From positions 868,001-932,000 of the forward strand of contig AP018269.1 in assembly GCA_003994795.1 (NCBI GenBank): a stretch of 64,000 nucleotides of DNA. The letters run 5' to 3'. The first letter of the stretch is position 1; each line of letters starts with the position of its first letter. This document shows, one piece after another, positions 26,415-35,948 of the stretch. The notes below the pieces were generated by a model. That model was not told the DNA's origin. It was given only the letters and a program-made list of their open reading frames with translations, and ran no database searches. The DNA comes from Cylindrospermum sp. NIES-4074. GTDB taxonomy: Bacteria; Cyanobacteriota; Cyanobacteriia; Cyanobacteriales; Nostocaceae. The translations under genes were made by a program, and so were the position numbers.

Positions 26415-27278
26415 ATGCCAAAGCCAAAATCAATCCAGATTCCCAAACCGACGCGTTACCAAAATGCAGCGATAGATTACTATATGGGACTCACAGGCTC
26501 CCCCTATCTCCATTACGGCTATTGGGAACCGTTACCTGCTCCGGGAGAGGAATTGACTCTAACACGCCTCCGTGCGGCACAGGAGGCTTATGCAGCTAAA
26601 CTGTTGAGCTTCATTCCCGGAGACACAAACACCATCCTTGATGTAGGCTGTGGCATTGGGGGTAATGCAGCATACTTACTCGATCGCGGTTTTACCATTG
26701 AGGGAATCGCACCAGATCCGCTCCAGCAAGAGAGATTTATCCAGCGCACTAACGGTAAAGCACCTTTTCACTTAACGATATTTGAAGATTTTCGCTCCCA
26801 GAAATCCCACGACTTAATTTTGTTTAGCGAAAGTAGCCAATATATTGCAGCTGATGATTTGGCTCAGGGTGCAGCACGGTTGTTAAATAGTGGTGGCTAT
26901 TTGCTGCTTGCTGATATGATGCGCTCTGATGCTGAATACAAAGAGGGTATTTTTTCTAATTGTCATGTGGAAAAAGAACTTGAGACGGCTTTGATCAAAG
27001 CTGGGTTCAAGTTAATCAAGTCTGAGGATATCTCAAAGGCGATCGCTCCCACAATTGACTTGTGTCTTGATATTTTCCAGACTTTTGGGCTGACGACGAT
27101 GAAATATATAGCCGATGTTGTGGCGATCGCCGTTCCACCAATACACCGCATCGGCAGTTGGATGTTTAAACGCTGGTTAGAAAAGCCGATCGCTGAGGGG
27201 TTAGCAGCACGCAAAATTTTTGACCGTCATCTCTGTTATGAAATCCAACTCTGGCAGTTGTCAGAGACGAGTAAATAA
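26415..27278 (+). CDS. SAM-dependent methyltransferase
   Basis: The protein has 287 residues and starts at ATG 26415. A class I methyltransferase fold is shown by motif I ILDVGCGIGGNAAYL (74-88), motif II around EGIAPDP, and the post-core SGGYLLLADMMR. The N-terminus (YQNAAIDYYMGLTGSPYLHYGYW) resembles enzymes that methylate tocopherol precursors, sterols or small amines. I cannot choose the substrate. The stop codon abuts a tandem heptamer repeat. It is not obviously linked to the upstream Cap15-like gene, from which 150 bases separate it. Confidence 0.85.
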   Translation: MPKPKSIQIPKPTRYQNAAIDYYMGLTGSPYLHYGYWEPLPAPGEELTLTRLRAAQEAYAAKLLSFIPGDTNTILDVGCGIGGNAAYLLDRGFTIEGIAPDPLQQERFIQRTNGKAPFHLTIFEDFRSQKSHDLILFSESSQYIAADDLAQGAARLLNSGGYLLLADMMRSDAEYKEGIFSNCHVEKELETALIKAGFKLIKSEDISKAIAPTIDLCLDIFQTFGLTTMKYIADVVAIAVPPIHRIGSWMFKRWLEKPIAEGLAARKIFDRHLCYEIQLWQLSETSK

Positions 27279-27352
27279 GGGGTGTGGGGTGTGGGGTGTA
27301 GGGTGTGGGGTGTAGGGTGTGGGGTGTGGGGTGTGGGGTGTAGGGTGTGGGG
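27279..27352. repeat. Heptanucleotide tandem repeat (GTGGGGT/GTAGGGT)
   Basis: About ten units of GTGGGGT and GTAGGGT start directly after the methyltransferase stop codon. The G-rich strand could form quadruplex-like structures. The complementary type (CCTACAC)n occurs at 27503-27534, inverted with respect to this one. Confidence 0.85.
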
Positions 27353-27502
27353 AAAGAATTTAGCCCTTCCAGGGGGAGCGACGACCACAGGAGCAGAAAA
27401 AGGATACAGAGCCAATTAACTTATTAAGGGAAAATTTTACCAGAAAAATGGTTTAACCGAGATTCATGGTACGAGGTTAATAAATTCCTTATATCAATCC
27501 CA

Positions 27503-27534
27503 ACCCTACACCCTACACCCTACACCCTACACCC
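27503..27534. repeat. Heptanucleotide tandem repeat (CCTACAC), inverted copy
   Basis: Four and a half units of CCTACAC overlap the 3' end of pgeF, whose stop codon lies inside the repeat. Paired with 27279-27352 it could form a long stem around a 150-base loop. Confidence 0.8.
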
Positions 27535-28313
27535 TTATTGCTGACAATTCCCGACCATTGCACCTTTTTCTCTTGCTCCCGACGATAAGAAAAGAAATGT
27601 TCTGGAGTTTGGAAAGTACAAAAAGGTGCGATCGCTACTTGTTCGCTACTAATTCCCAAATTTTCCATCTGTAAAGCATTTACCCGTCGCACATCTAGCC
27701 GCACCCTTCCAGGTTCGGGATCTGTAAATAAAGGTGATTTGGGTAATTCATGTAAGGTAGCGACAATCTTTTTTGGGTCATCGTGTGATATGATTGTGCT
27801 TCCGATTTGAGCAGCTACCTCAACAGAAACTTGGTACACCTCACCTGCGATCGCTGGGCCCATAGCGATTCGCAAATCGTCCAAGTTGCTGCCTTGGGTT
27901 TGTAATCGGGCGATCGCGATCGGCACAATTTTTGCTGCTGTCCCTCGCCAACCTGCGTGCAAAGCTGCTACCTGTCCGGTTTTCACATCCCCAATCAACA
28001 CGGGTGTGCAATCAGCAGAAGCTACCCACAACGCTTGTAAAGGCTGTTCGCTAATTAAGCCATCTGCCAAAGCCAAATCAGTCCCACCTGTGCTTAACTC
28101 GCTCTCAACTTCTTGGGGAGTCAGAACAGTATTGCCATGAACCTGCTGCAAGCGATAAGCTGAAGCCTCTGGTCGCAGTACATTCGTCAACTCTTGAGGC
28201 GATCGCGGCCAAAACTGCTGGGTAAAGAAGCCGTGAGGCCAAAGTTCTAGAAGATTACAAGTCAGGTAAGGCAGCCCTTCCCAATTGTGCCAGTGCCAAG
28301 TGTGCATCTTCAA
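27513..28313 (-). CDS. pgeF: Peptidoglycan editing factor PgeF (YlmD/YfiH, DUF152)
   Basis: The protein has 266 residues. The Cu/Zn-type active-site residues are visible in QQVHGNTV (His), ASADCTPVLIGD (Cys) and VAALHAGWRGTAAKIV (His). Family members have been described as multicopper-like polyphenol oxidases, as purine nucleoside phosphorylases or deaminases, and as a factor keeping Ser out of peptidoglycan stems, so the physiological role is not fixed. It starts at ATG 28313. The C-terminus GVGCRV after WSGIVSNK is encoded by a tandem heptamer repeat, and the stop codon lies in that repeat, which is unusual for the family. Confidence 0.9.
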   Translation of the reverse strand: MKMHTWHWHNWEGLPYLTCNLLELWPHGFFTQQFWPRSPQELTNVLRPEASAYRLQQVHGNTVLTPQEVESELSTGGTDLALADGLISEQPLQALWVASADCTPVLIGDVKTGQVAALHAGWRGTAAKIVPIAIARLQTQGSNLDDLRIAMGPAIAGEVYQVSVEVAAQIGSTIISHDDPKKIVATLHELPKSPLFTDPEPGRVRLDVRRVNALQMENLGISSEQVAIAPFCTFQTPEHFFSYRREQEKKVQWSGIVSNKGVGCRV

Positions 28314-28381
28314 CCAAACCTCAACACAAAATCAAAATCCAATTAATGCTAACTTGAACAACGGGATTTGGGGGAATTGAT

Positions 28382-29194
28382 GTGAGATTTGATCAGCAAC
28401 TTTTGCTAGATGCCTTAAAAGCAGCGCGTGAGCATCCATATTTACCATTTTCTCTACATATTTTTGACAGCATCCCTTCAACTAACCAAACCCTCTGGAA
28501 CTTGCTCGACCAAGGAGCTAACCCAGGATGTGTAGTTATTGCCACAGAACAAACCGCTGGCAGAGGTCAGTGGGGTCGTCAATGGCTTTCTCCGTCTGGG
28601 GGATTATACCTTTCGGTGGCGATCGCACCTAAACTAGAAGCGACCAACAGCTATCAACTAACTTTGGCCACTGCTTGGGGAATTGCGGCACAATTACAAA
28701 AGTGTCGCGTGAGTGTGGGCATAAAATGGCCCAATGATTTAGTCTTAAATGGTCGCAAGCTAGGCGGCATTTTGACTGAAACCAAAGTCCATAAAGGACA
28801 AATCACCCAAGCCGTGATTGGTGTCGGCATTAACTGGTACAACCCAGTACCAGAAACTGGTATCAATCTGGAATTGTGGCAAAGTTCCCAGAATTCCCGA
28901 CCGATTCCTAGTCTAGAAATGCTCACCTCCACAGTTCTATTGGGAATAGAATCCGGTCTTGAGTGCCTATTCCAAGAAGGAATAAGCATACTCTTGTCTC
29001 GCTATCTCAGTTTGCTAACAAACATGGGTGATTCGGTAACAGTCAATCAGCTTTTAGGCACTGTAGTGGGGGTGACTGACCAGGGAAATCTCCGCTTAAG
29101 GATGGAAACATATGATACTGATGAACTAATAACACCAGAAATTTCTGTCGAACCCGGTACAATCAGTTTGGGTTATTGCAAATCTTCTGTTTAA
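28382..29194 (+). CDS. birA: Biotin--[acetyl-CoA carboxylase] ligase BirA
   Basis: The enzyme activates biotin with ATP and attaches it to the carboxyl carrier protein of acetyl-CoA carboxylase. The 270-residue protein has SIPSTNQTLW, the biotinyl-AMP loop TAGRGQWGRQW (about residues 60-70), IKWPNDLVLNGRKLGGILTE with its catalytic Lys, and VIGVGINWYN. A C-terminal SH3-like part of about 50 residues follows. There is no N-terminal helix-turn-helix, so unlike the E. coli protein it is not a repressor. The start is GTG 28382; the ATG two bases earlier reads directly into a stop. Confidence 0.94.
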   Translation: MRFDQQLLLDALKAAREHPYLPFSLHIFDSIPSTNQTLWNLLDQGANPGCVVIATEQTAGRGQWGRQWLSPSGGLYLSVAIAPKLEATNSYQLTLATAWGIAAQLQKCRVSVGIKWPNDLVLNGRKLGGILTETKVHKGQITQAVIGVGINWYNPVPETGINLELWQSSQNSRPIPSLEMLTSTVLLGIESGLECLFQEGISILLSRYLSLLTNMGDSVTVNQLLGTVVGVTDQGNLRLRMETYDTDELITPEISVEPGTISLGYCKSSV

Positions 29195-29285
29195 CTTTGA
29201 GGTTTGTTGAAAATTTCGCTCTTTGGGCAATACAAACCATTGGCATCATCTCTTTAGGCATAATTACACACAACTGAGAGAACAA

Positions 29286-30872
29286 ATGACGCAGCGCCAT
29301 AAATCTGCCCATAAAAATTTGTATTCTTCATGGCAGCAAGGTCTAACGACTAAACGCTTTGCCTCTACGCTACCAGCACAGAGCTTGTTATGGTTGAGCA
29401 GCTTGAGCTTGCTTAGTAGTGGCTTTGTGATTGCTCAAACGGAACCATCAGTAGACAACATTGTCCCAACTGTGGAAAATTCCCAGCCAAAAACACCTAC
29501 AACTCCGGCAATTAAAGATACTGCTGCGCCAGAAGCAGATAAACCACAACCGGATTTTTCTGAACGACGAGCTAGACTTAAAAAGAGACTCAGCAGGGAA
29601 AATGCTTTCCAGTCTAAACCCAAAGCCGTAGCTTCTGAGGCTGCACCTGTTGTCATTTTTTCACGACCCCGGAAAGAAACCTCGCGGGTGGCCCCTAGCA
29701 GGGTCAGAGAGGCAAAACCTGAGGCTCCTGCTCGCCCTTTACCAGAGAAAACTCCAGAAGTTGCCCAACCAACGAACAACCGCCGCAGCACTGTCAATGC
29801 CACAACGGGTAAAACTAAGGATTATAATAACGCCTATATTGACCCCACCGATTACAACAGCGGTTCCACGGGTAATTATGAAGCACCCAATTCTGTGGTA
29901 ATTACAGAACGCTCTAGCGGTTGTCGCGCTGTTTTATCGTCAGGGCAAAGTATCTCAGGTGGTGTTTGCGCCAGAGTACCCCAAAAACCGCGTGTAGCTA
30001 ATTCTGTAGCTAATTCTGAGGGCAAATCAGCACCCAGTTGGCTGAAAAGAAGTGAAAACGCTAACTTAGCCAACGTGCCACCAGTTCGGCAAGTTGCCAC
30101 TACTAATATCAGCAATGGCAGCAATGCTAGTAATGTCAGCAACAGCGGCAGCTGGCGTGCTCCACGGTTAGCTTCTGGTGGTGTTACCAAAAATACATAC
30201 CGCCCCAATCGCTTTATCCCTAACCCCAGTGAATTTGCTACTACCACCGTCAGCGCTACTCCTATAGCTCCTAGTGGTGGTACTTTACCCCCACCAATGG
30301 CAGATGGGAATGTGGCACCCCGCCCTAGTACTGTGTCTTATGACTTTGCCCTAGCATCAGTCTTGCCGCAGATTCCTTATACTGGAGCGATCGCCTATCG
30401 TGGTGGTTCAGGAATGATGTTTCCCCTGTCTGTTCCTGCTCCTATTACTTCTTTGTTTGGGTGGCGGGTGCATCCCATTACAGGCGATCGCCGTTTCCAT
30501 GCTGGTACAGACATAGGTGCGCCTCAGGGAACACCAGTTTTGGCAGCTGGTAAGGGTCGAGTGGAAAACGCTGATTGGATGGGTGGTTATGGTTTAGCTG
30601 TTGTGATTAACCACAATTCGGCTCAACAAACCCTTTATGGTCACATGTCAGAAATATTTGTGCAACCTGGTCAGCAAGTAGAACAAGGAACCGTCTTAGG
30701 CAGAGTTGGCAGCACTGGCAACTCCACAGGGCCCCACCTGCACTTTGAAGTCCGCCACCTCACACAGGATGGATGGGTTGCTGTTGACCCTGGTGTGCAG
30801 TTACAAACCGCCCTTGGCCAGTTGGTGCAAGGCTTACAAACAGCCCAAGCCAGTCGGGAACCAGGTAGCTAA
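29286..30872 (+). CDS. Secreted M23 (LytM) family metallopeptidase
   Basis: The protein has about 528 residues from ATG 29286, preceded by GAGAG at 7 bases. An in-frame TTG at 29223 would add 21 residues without a ribosome-binding site. An N-terminal membrane/signal segment (LPAQSLLWLSSLSLLSSGFV) precedes a long low-complexity region rich in Pro, Ser and Asn (about residues 60-370). The C-terminal peptidase domain has GWRVHPITGDRRFHAGTDIG (the H-x3-D zinc motif) and GPHLHFEVR (H-x-H), both intact, so it should cut peptidoglycan cross-bridges. It probably acts in the cell wall, in growth or septum remodelling. No operon partner is seen. Confidence 0.92.
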   Translation: MTQRHKSAHKNLYSSWQQGLTTKRFASTLPAQSLLWLSSLSLLSSGFVIAQTEPSVDNIVPTVENSQPKTPTTPAIKDTAAPEADKPQPDFSERRARLKKRLSRENAFQSKPKAVASEAAPVVIFSRPRKETSRVAPSRVREAKPEAPARPLPEKTPEVAQPTNNRRSTVNATTGKTKDYNNAYIDPTDYNSGSTGNYEAPNSVVITERSSGCRAVLSSGQSISGGVCARVPQKPRVANSVANSEGKSAPSWLKRSENANLANVPPVRQVATTNISNGSNASNVSNSGSWRAPRLASGGVTKNTYRPNRFIPNPSEFATTTVSATPIAPSGGTLPPPMADGNVAPRPSTVSYDFALASVLPQIPYTGAIAYRGGSGMMFPLSVPAPITSLFGWRVHPITGDRRFHAGTDIGAPQGTPVLAAGKGRVENADWMGGYGLAVVINHNSAQQTLYGHMSEIFVQPGQQVEQGTVLGRVGSTGNSTGPHLHFEVRHLTQDGWVAVDPGVQLQTALGQLVQGLQTAQASREPGS

Positions 30873-30934
30873 ATTTTAGATTTTGGATTTGCGATTTTAG
30901 ATTAATCCAAAATCCAAAATCTAAAATCTAAAAT
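30873..30934. terminator. Inverted AT-rich repeat between converging genes
   Basis: TTTTAGATTTTGGATT and AATCCAAAATCTAAAA-type arms (about 30875-30925) can fold into a stem between the stops of the M23 peptidase and ribE. The same CCAAAATCTAAAATCT repeat recurs upstream of csaB (about 22190-22215). It may end both transcripts. Confidence 0.45.
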
Positions 30935-31615
30935 TTACAAATACCCGTTTTCTGCTAGGAATGCGGGTGTAATCACATCTAGACTGAACTCATCAGGGTG
31001 TTGGTGGCGTTGATTGCCAGGAGTCAGAAACTTTTCTACATATTTGCCCAGAATATCTCCTTCTAGATTCACCCAACTACCAGGTACTAAATAGCTGAGA
31101 TTGGTTTCAGCATAGGTGAGGGGAATCACCGCTACTGTAAACTGGGAGAGTTCTGGCTGATAGGTTGCCACTGTGAGGCTGATGCCATTGACGGCGATAC
31201 TACCTTTGGGGACAATATATCGGGCGATCGCATCTGATGCCGCAAATGTCATTTCCCAAGAACTAGCCGTTTGTTCTGACGAGAGCAATCTACCAACACC
31301 GTCTACATGACCCATCACAAAATGACCGCCGACTTTGCCACCCACCCGCAGCGACGTTTCTAAATTGACATATTTCTGTAGTGTTAGCTCACCGCCTAAG
31401 GTGGTGCGGCGCAGAGTTTCCGGTGAAGCCGTGGCGATAAATCCGTCTTTTAACACTTCTTCCACTGTCAGACAGACCCCATCTACTGCCACACTGTCAC
31501 CATAAGCCAAATCCTGTGTAATTACCTCTGATGATGGGCTGACACAAGTAATTTGCCAAGAATCGCCCCCTAAGGGTTGCATTGTACCTAAGGCTTGGAT
31601 TAATCCTGTAAACAC
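30935..31615 (-). CDS. ribE: Riboflavin synthase alpha chain
   Basis: The enzyme dismutates two molecules of 6,7-dimethyl-8-ribityllumazine to riboflavin. The 226-residue protein has two lumazine-binding repeats. The first starts MFTGLIQALG and includes VDGVCLTVE and SPETLRRTTLG. The second starts after VGGHFVMGHVDGVG and includes VNGISLTVA. The duplicate Greek-key barrels form a trimer in the family. It starts at ATG 31615. No other rib genes are nearby, and no FMN riboswitch is evident in the 340 bases upstream. Confidence 0.95.
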   Translation of the reverse strand: MFTGLIQALGTMQPLGGDSWQITCVSPSSEVITQDLAYGDSVAVDGVCLTVEEVLKDGFIATASPETLRRTTLGGELTLQKYVNLETSLRVGGKVGGHFVMGHVDGVGRLLSSEQTASSWEMTFAASDAIARYIVPKGSIAVNGISLTVATYQPELSQFTVAVIPLTYAETNLSYLVPGSWVNLEGDILGKYVEKFLTPGNQRHQHPDEFSLDVITPAFLAENGYL

Positions 31616-31954
31616 AGCTTTTTTGCCAAACTAACTCAATTTATTGCCTAATTTTGGACTAATTTAACTGGAAATATCACAAAAATGTAGAATTTCCTAG
31701 TATGGTTTTCAATTTTTTTTTGCTGAGGGGACATTAACACATTAGCATCATTCTCAAGGCATACTTGGTTAAGAAGGTGATTGTCTTGGTAGACCAATTC
31801 GACTTACTCTGGTTTTCACCACAAGTTCGGAGTTTAATAGAAGCAATTATAGAGAATAAAAGCCTATGTTTATTCCTGTCCCAGAAAGAACCCAGAAAAG
31901 GCATTATTTGTTACATAGCACCCAATCGCTTAAAGGATTGTAGAGGCTTAGCCA

Positions 31955-32452
31955 ATGATTGAAATGAAAGTCGCTGGCATAGCATTAGATGCCATAACCC
32001 GTAGCCCGATTGTATTGTTGAAGGATGCTTCAGATCGTCGTGCTTTGCCAATTTACATAGGCCAGGAGCAAGCTAGGGCAATTATGGGTGCTTTAGAAAA
32101 TCAAAAGCCTCCCAGACCCCTAACCCACGACCTGATTGTGAATATACTAGAGACCTGGAACATGACACTGGAGCGGGTCATTATTCATTCCTTGCAAAAG
32201 GATACATTTTATGCAGCTTTGATTGTGCAGCAAGGCGAAGTCAAAAAAGAAATTGATGCTCGTCCTAGCGATGCGATCGCCGTTGCTCTCCGTACAAATA
32301 CCCCCATTTGGGTAATGGAAGAAGTGGTCGCCGATGCTTCGATCCCTGTGGATCGTGATGCTGATGAAGCTGAACAGGAAGCCTTCCGCGAATTTATTTC
32401 CAATATCCGTCCAGAGGATTTGATCAAGCGCTTTGGTAATGGCGACAGCTAG
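31955..32452 (+). CDS. Bifunctional nuclease family protein (DUF151)
   Basis: This 165-residue protein begins MIEMKVAGIALDAITRSPIVLLKD and contains LPIYIGQEQARAI and FYAALIVQQ, then DARPSDAIAVALRTNTPIWVMEEV. These are the hallmarks of the DUF151/BFN family. Plant members have DNase and RNase activity in vitro and a Thermotoga structure is known, but the bacterial role is unclear. A UVR-like C-terminal tail present in plant proteins is absent. It starts at ATG 31955. Confidence 0.9.
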   Translation: MIEMKVAGIALDAITRSPIVLLKDASDRRALPIYIGQEQARAIMGALENQKPPRPLTHDLIVNILETWNMTLERVIIHSLQKDTFYAALIVQQGEVKKEIDARPSDAIAVALRTNTPIWVMEEVVADASIPVDRDADEAEQEAFREFISNIRPEDLIKRFGNGDS

Positions 32453-32620
32453 AAAAGTTCTCAGAAATGAGTACCGAGTTGTGAGTGCTGAGTGCTGAGA
32501 AAAAAAGAAGAAACAATAAAGAATTAAAGAAGAAATAATAAAGAGAAACACCCAATTTCTTTATTCTTCAAGATTCATTCTTTACTCAAGACTCATCACT
32601 CAAGACTCAGGGCTTAATTT

Positions 32621-33751
32621 ATGCAATATCGGCGATTTGGCAAGACAAATTTGCACTTATCTGTTTTTTCTTTAGGAACAATGCGCTTTTTGGCTGATGC
32701 TGAGAATGCCCAACAAGCGATCGCCAAAGCTTTGTCTCTAGGAATTAATCATCTAGAAACAGCCAGAGGTTACGGCAAAAGCGAGGAGTATCTTGGTGGG
32801 GCGCTCAAAGGTGGTTTGTCAGTACCGCGAACGGGGTTTCACATCACCACCAAAATCCCACCCACCACTGACGCTGACACCATGCGTCGGTACATTGATG
32901 AATCCTTGGCACGATTACATCTCGATTATCTAGACTGCTTAGGTATTCATGGCTTAAACACCTGGCAACATTTGGAGTGGGTACAAGCCAAAGGCGGCTG
33001 TATGCAAGCGGTGCAGGAAGCGGTTGCAGATGGTCGGGTGCGACACGTGGGTTTTTCTACCCACGGGCCATTAGAGATTATTTTGGCAGCAATCCATACA
33101 GATTTATTTGAATTTGTCAATCTGCATTATTACTATTTTTTCCAACGGAACGCCCCAGCGATTCAGCTAGCCTTTGAAAAGGACATGGGTGTTTTTATCA
33201 TTTCCCCTGCTGATAAAGGAGGGAAGCTTTACACACCACCCCAAATATTGAAAGACCTTTGTCAGCCATATTCACCTTTAGAATTAAACTATCGGTTTTT
33301 GCTGAGTGACAACCGCATTACTACCTTGAGTGTAGGGCCAGCAAAGCCAGAAGAATTAATTGCACCTTTGCAAGTTGCTGATAATATTGGCGAACTGACA
33401 TCAGAGGAAATATCTATTTTTGAGCGGTTAGCAAATCAACAAAAAACCGCTTTAGAAACTGATAAATGTAGCCAGTGTTATGCTTGCTTACCTTGTCCAG
33501 AAAATATCAATATTCCCGAAGTTTTGCGGTTAAGAAATTTGTCATTAGCATACGATATGCAAGATTATGGGCAATATCGTTATGGGATGTTTGAAAATGC
33601 TGGACATTGGTTCCCAGGAATGAAAGCTAACCGCTGCACAGAATGCGGTGATTGTTTACCCAGATGTCCAGAAGAGTTGGATATTCCAGCTTTATTAAAA
33701 GATGCTCATGAAAGGTTAAACGGCAAATCAGGAAGAAGACTGTGGGGATAA
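32621..33751 (+). CDS. Aldo/keto reductase with C-terminal 4Fe-4S ferredoxin domain
   Basis: The protein has 376 residues. The N-terminal 270 residues form the aldo/keto reductase TIM barrel (MQYRRFGKTNLHLSVFSLGTMR, GINHLETARGYGKSEEYLG, then LDYLDCLGIHG). The C-terminal 90 residues carry two cysteine clusters, CSQCYACLPCPENI and CTECGDCLPRCPEEL, each suited to a 4Fe-4S cluster. This fusion is common in cyanobacteria and suggests electron flow between ferredoxin and the reductase site. The catalytic Tyr may be in GYGKSEEY. The substrate is unknown. It starts at ATG 32621. Confidence 0.9.
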   Translation: MQYRRFGKTNLHLSVFSLGTMRFLADAENAQQAIAKALSLGINHLETARGYGKSEEYLGGALKGGLSVPRTGFHITTKIPPTTDADTMRRYIDESLARLHLDYLDCLGIHGLNTWQHLEWVQAKGGCMQAVQEAVADGRVRHVGFSTHGPLEIILAAIHTDLFEFVNLHYYYFFQRNAPAIQLAFEKDMGVFIISPADKGGKLYTPPQILKDLCQPYSPLELNYRFLLSDNRITTLSVGPAKPEELIAPLQVADNIGELTSEEISIFERLANQQKTALETDKCSQCYACLPCPENINIPEVLRLRNLSLAYDMQDYGQYRYGMFENAGHWFPGMKANRCTECGDCLPRCPEELDIPALLKDAHERLNGKSGRRLWG

Positions 33752-33788
33752 TTCCTAACACCGTAATTTAAAAAACCGTAATTCATTA

Positions 33789-33874
33789 TTGGCAACCACA
33801 GATATAGAAGCCTAAAAAAATCTAGATAAAACATAGAAAAATTATCTGTGTTCATCTGTGTTTATCTGTGGTTC
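33789..33874. repeat. AACCACAGATA-flanked inverted-repeat element
   Basis: About 85 bases are bounded by AACCACAGATA and TATCTGTGGTT, with internal ATCTGTGTTCATCTGTG. Similar elements occur at 53358-53428 and in partial form from about 2824. There is no coding capacity. Confidence 0.6.
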
Positions 33875-33954
33875 CATTTTCCTAAAATTCATTTTTCCAC
33901 AAAATTTACTAATTACGCTAAACTGTTTGTTAGACATCGCTTTTAGGTAAAAAT

Positions 33955-34572
33955 ATGCAAATAACAGAACAGCGATATTACACCCCAGAAGAATATCTAG
34001 AACTAGAAGCAGCAGCTGAGTATAAAAGTGAATATATTAATGGACAAATAATTCCTATGGCAGGTGGGACAGCAAATCATAATCGGATTGCAGGTAATTT
34101 GTTTGCTGAGTTAAACATTGCATTCAGACAGCAAGAATATGAAGTGTTTAATAGCGATATGCGTTTATGGATACCCAAAAAGCGCACCTATACTTATCCA
34201 GACTTGACAATTGTAGCGGGTGAACCGGAATTTTTCAACAACCGCATGGATATAATCCTAAATCCCCAAATCATAATTGAGGTTTTGTCTAAATCTACCA
34301 AAAGCTACGACAAGGAAGATAAATTTGAAGCTTACCGCACAATTCCTACTTTCCAAGAATATCTGTTAATTGACCAAAACCGGATTCATGTAGAGCAATT
34401 TTCTAAAACTGGCAAGAAGCGATGGACACTTTGCGAGTATGATGAAGAAGATCAGGCGATCGCATTCTCCTCAGTACCATTTGAGATTTATCTGCAAGAT
34501 TTATACAACAAAGTCAAGTTTGAGATTGTGGAGTCCGCAGGTGAAAACCCTGTTGTAGAGGGATTGGGGTAA
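33955..34572 (+). CDS. Uma2 family endonuclease-like protein (DUF820)
   Basis: This 205-residue protein has a PD-(D/E)XK-type fold indicated by YTPEEYLELEAAAEYKSEYINGQIIPMAGG, SDMRLWIPKKRTYTYPDLTIVAG (acidic catalytic position) and NPQIIIEVLSKSTKSYDK (E-x-L). The Lys of the motif is replaced in the typical Uma2 manner by a downstream Lys in KYDKEDKF-like context. Uma2 proteins are abundant in cyanobacteria, often in large families near mobile DNA. Their targets are not known. It starts at ATG 33955. Confidence 0.88.
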   Translation: MQITEQRYYTPEEYLELEAAAEYKSEYINGQIIPMAGGTANHNRIAGNLFAELNIAFRQQEYEVFNSDMRLWIPKKRTYTYPDLTIVAGEPEFFNNRMDIILNPQIIIEVLSKSTKSYDKEDKFEAYRTIPTFQEYLLIDQNRIHVEQFSKTGKKRWTLCEYDEEDQAIAFSSVPFEIYLQDLYNKVKFEIVESAGENPVVEGLG

Positions 34573-34950
34573 AAGTGCGCTCATCGCCTAACTTATACAA
34601 AGTACTTATAACAAAATTGCCAAAACAGGCTTTATGCCACTTTTAACAGCTTTAGAGGAAGGTAATTGCTGAGAAAATTCCGGCAGGTGTACTAAGTAGC
34701 AATTATCCCCATTTTAGGCTATGTTATCAGTGGTGGCGATCGCTATTCCCGAAAGTGTGTATGAAATTTTAATCATCGCGAAGCGGCGGAAACTTTTAAC
34801 AACTTGATTCCCGTCTCTGATGTGGAAGAGTTATTTTCCCTTATCCTCACAGTCATTCTGCTGCAATGATTAGCTGATCAGATTGCTATTTGAATGTGGA
34901 ATACCCAATAAATTTGGCTAAGTCTATTGCTTTAGAATAGTCTGACAATT
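34573..34950. other. Intergenic region, possible gene relics
   Basis: No intact frame is present. Around 34625-34700 a short stretch could read as PLLTALEEGN...EKIPAGV before stop codons, which suggests a decayed gene, but I cannot name it. HIP1 octamers and AT-rich DNA make up the remainder. Confidence 0.4.
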
Positions 34951-35948
34951 ATGAATAAACACATATTATTTCGTGGATATCAACTCGCTGACAAACTGTT
35001 ACAAAAAGTTGTCAGCATCCCATCAGATGTCGCTTTTTTTTTAGCAATCTTGACATAGTTGAGAAATACATTCTTTATCCCCACTATCAGCAGTTTATTA
35101 AAAAACACAAACCTCTGCTTCCTGTTGTTGAGGGGGAAGAAGCTACAATTGTCCATGAGCTTGAGCAGAATGGTTTGTACATAACTTCTCTCGAAGCTTT
35201 GGGTATTTCCAAAACAGATCACTTCCTTGCATCTGCCCAAAAGTTAGCTCAAGAACTCAAACAGATGTCTCTACATCCCTTACAGAAAGGCAAACATACA
35301 ATAACAGCTACAGCAGAGCAACTTATGCTTTATCCCGAAATATTCATGTGGGGAGGAGAGGAAAAACTGCTGCGTATTATCGAAAGTTATCTCAAGCTAC
35401 CTGTTGCCTATGATGGTTTGTCTTACTACTACAGTGTAGCCGACTTGAGAGAGGCAGGCCCGCGCAAATGGCATCGAGATAAAGAAGATTGGAAAATGAT
35501 CAAGATTTGCGTTTACATAAACGATGTAAACGAAGAAGGCGGCCCTTTTGAATTCGTTTTTCCAGAGTTTAATACAGTTTTTACTAAATTACTGCGACCC
35601 AAGTATAAGGTAGTTTACCATCAGGATTTGCAAGCTTTATTGCCTACAAATACAGGTAAGTGGTACAAAAGTTGTACTGGGGCTATGGGAACGGTAATTT
35701 TTGCTGATACTGCTCATTATTATCATCGCGGCAAGCCACCCACAAAGCGCGATCGCGCAGCAATTTTCTTTAGCTATTATAGTCTTCGTCCTAAAAATCC
35801 TTTTTTTTGCGGGCGATCGCCTTTCTCCCAAAAGCAGTTAAACTATTTAGCAAAGTTATTACCACAACATCTGCGTAATTCTGTGACTTGGCGAGAAAAA
35901 TTTCGTGGTATCGGCAAATGGATACCCAAAAATCGGCTGAAAGTCTAG
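34951..35948 (+). CDS. 2OG-Fe(II) oxygenase-like protein, apparent frameshift in a poly-T tract
   Basis: The uninterrupted frame covers 35175-35948, but the protein reads naturally further upstream: the same frame gives EKYILYPHYQQFIKKHK back to about 35043. A good ATG at 34951 opens the other frame (MNKHILFRGYQLADKLLQKV) and reaches a run of nine T residues (35034-35042). One extra T, or two fewer, would join both parts into a protein of about 332 residues. The core has the metal-binding WHRDKEDW (H-x-D), a distal His in TAHYYHRGKPP and the 2-oxoglutarate-type Arg after it, like phytanoyl-CoA dioxygenase relatives. The substrate is unknown. It is a pseudogene, a phase-variable gene or a sequencing error. 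Confidence 0.65.

Noticed and set aside
31765-31962. A 65-residue frame before the bifunctional nuclease gene
   Set aside because: It has a TTG start and no ribosome-binding site, and overlaps the next gene; nothing in it suggests a domain. A small real gene cannot be fully excluded.
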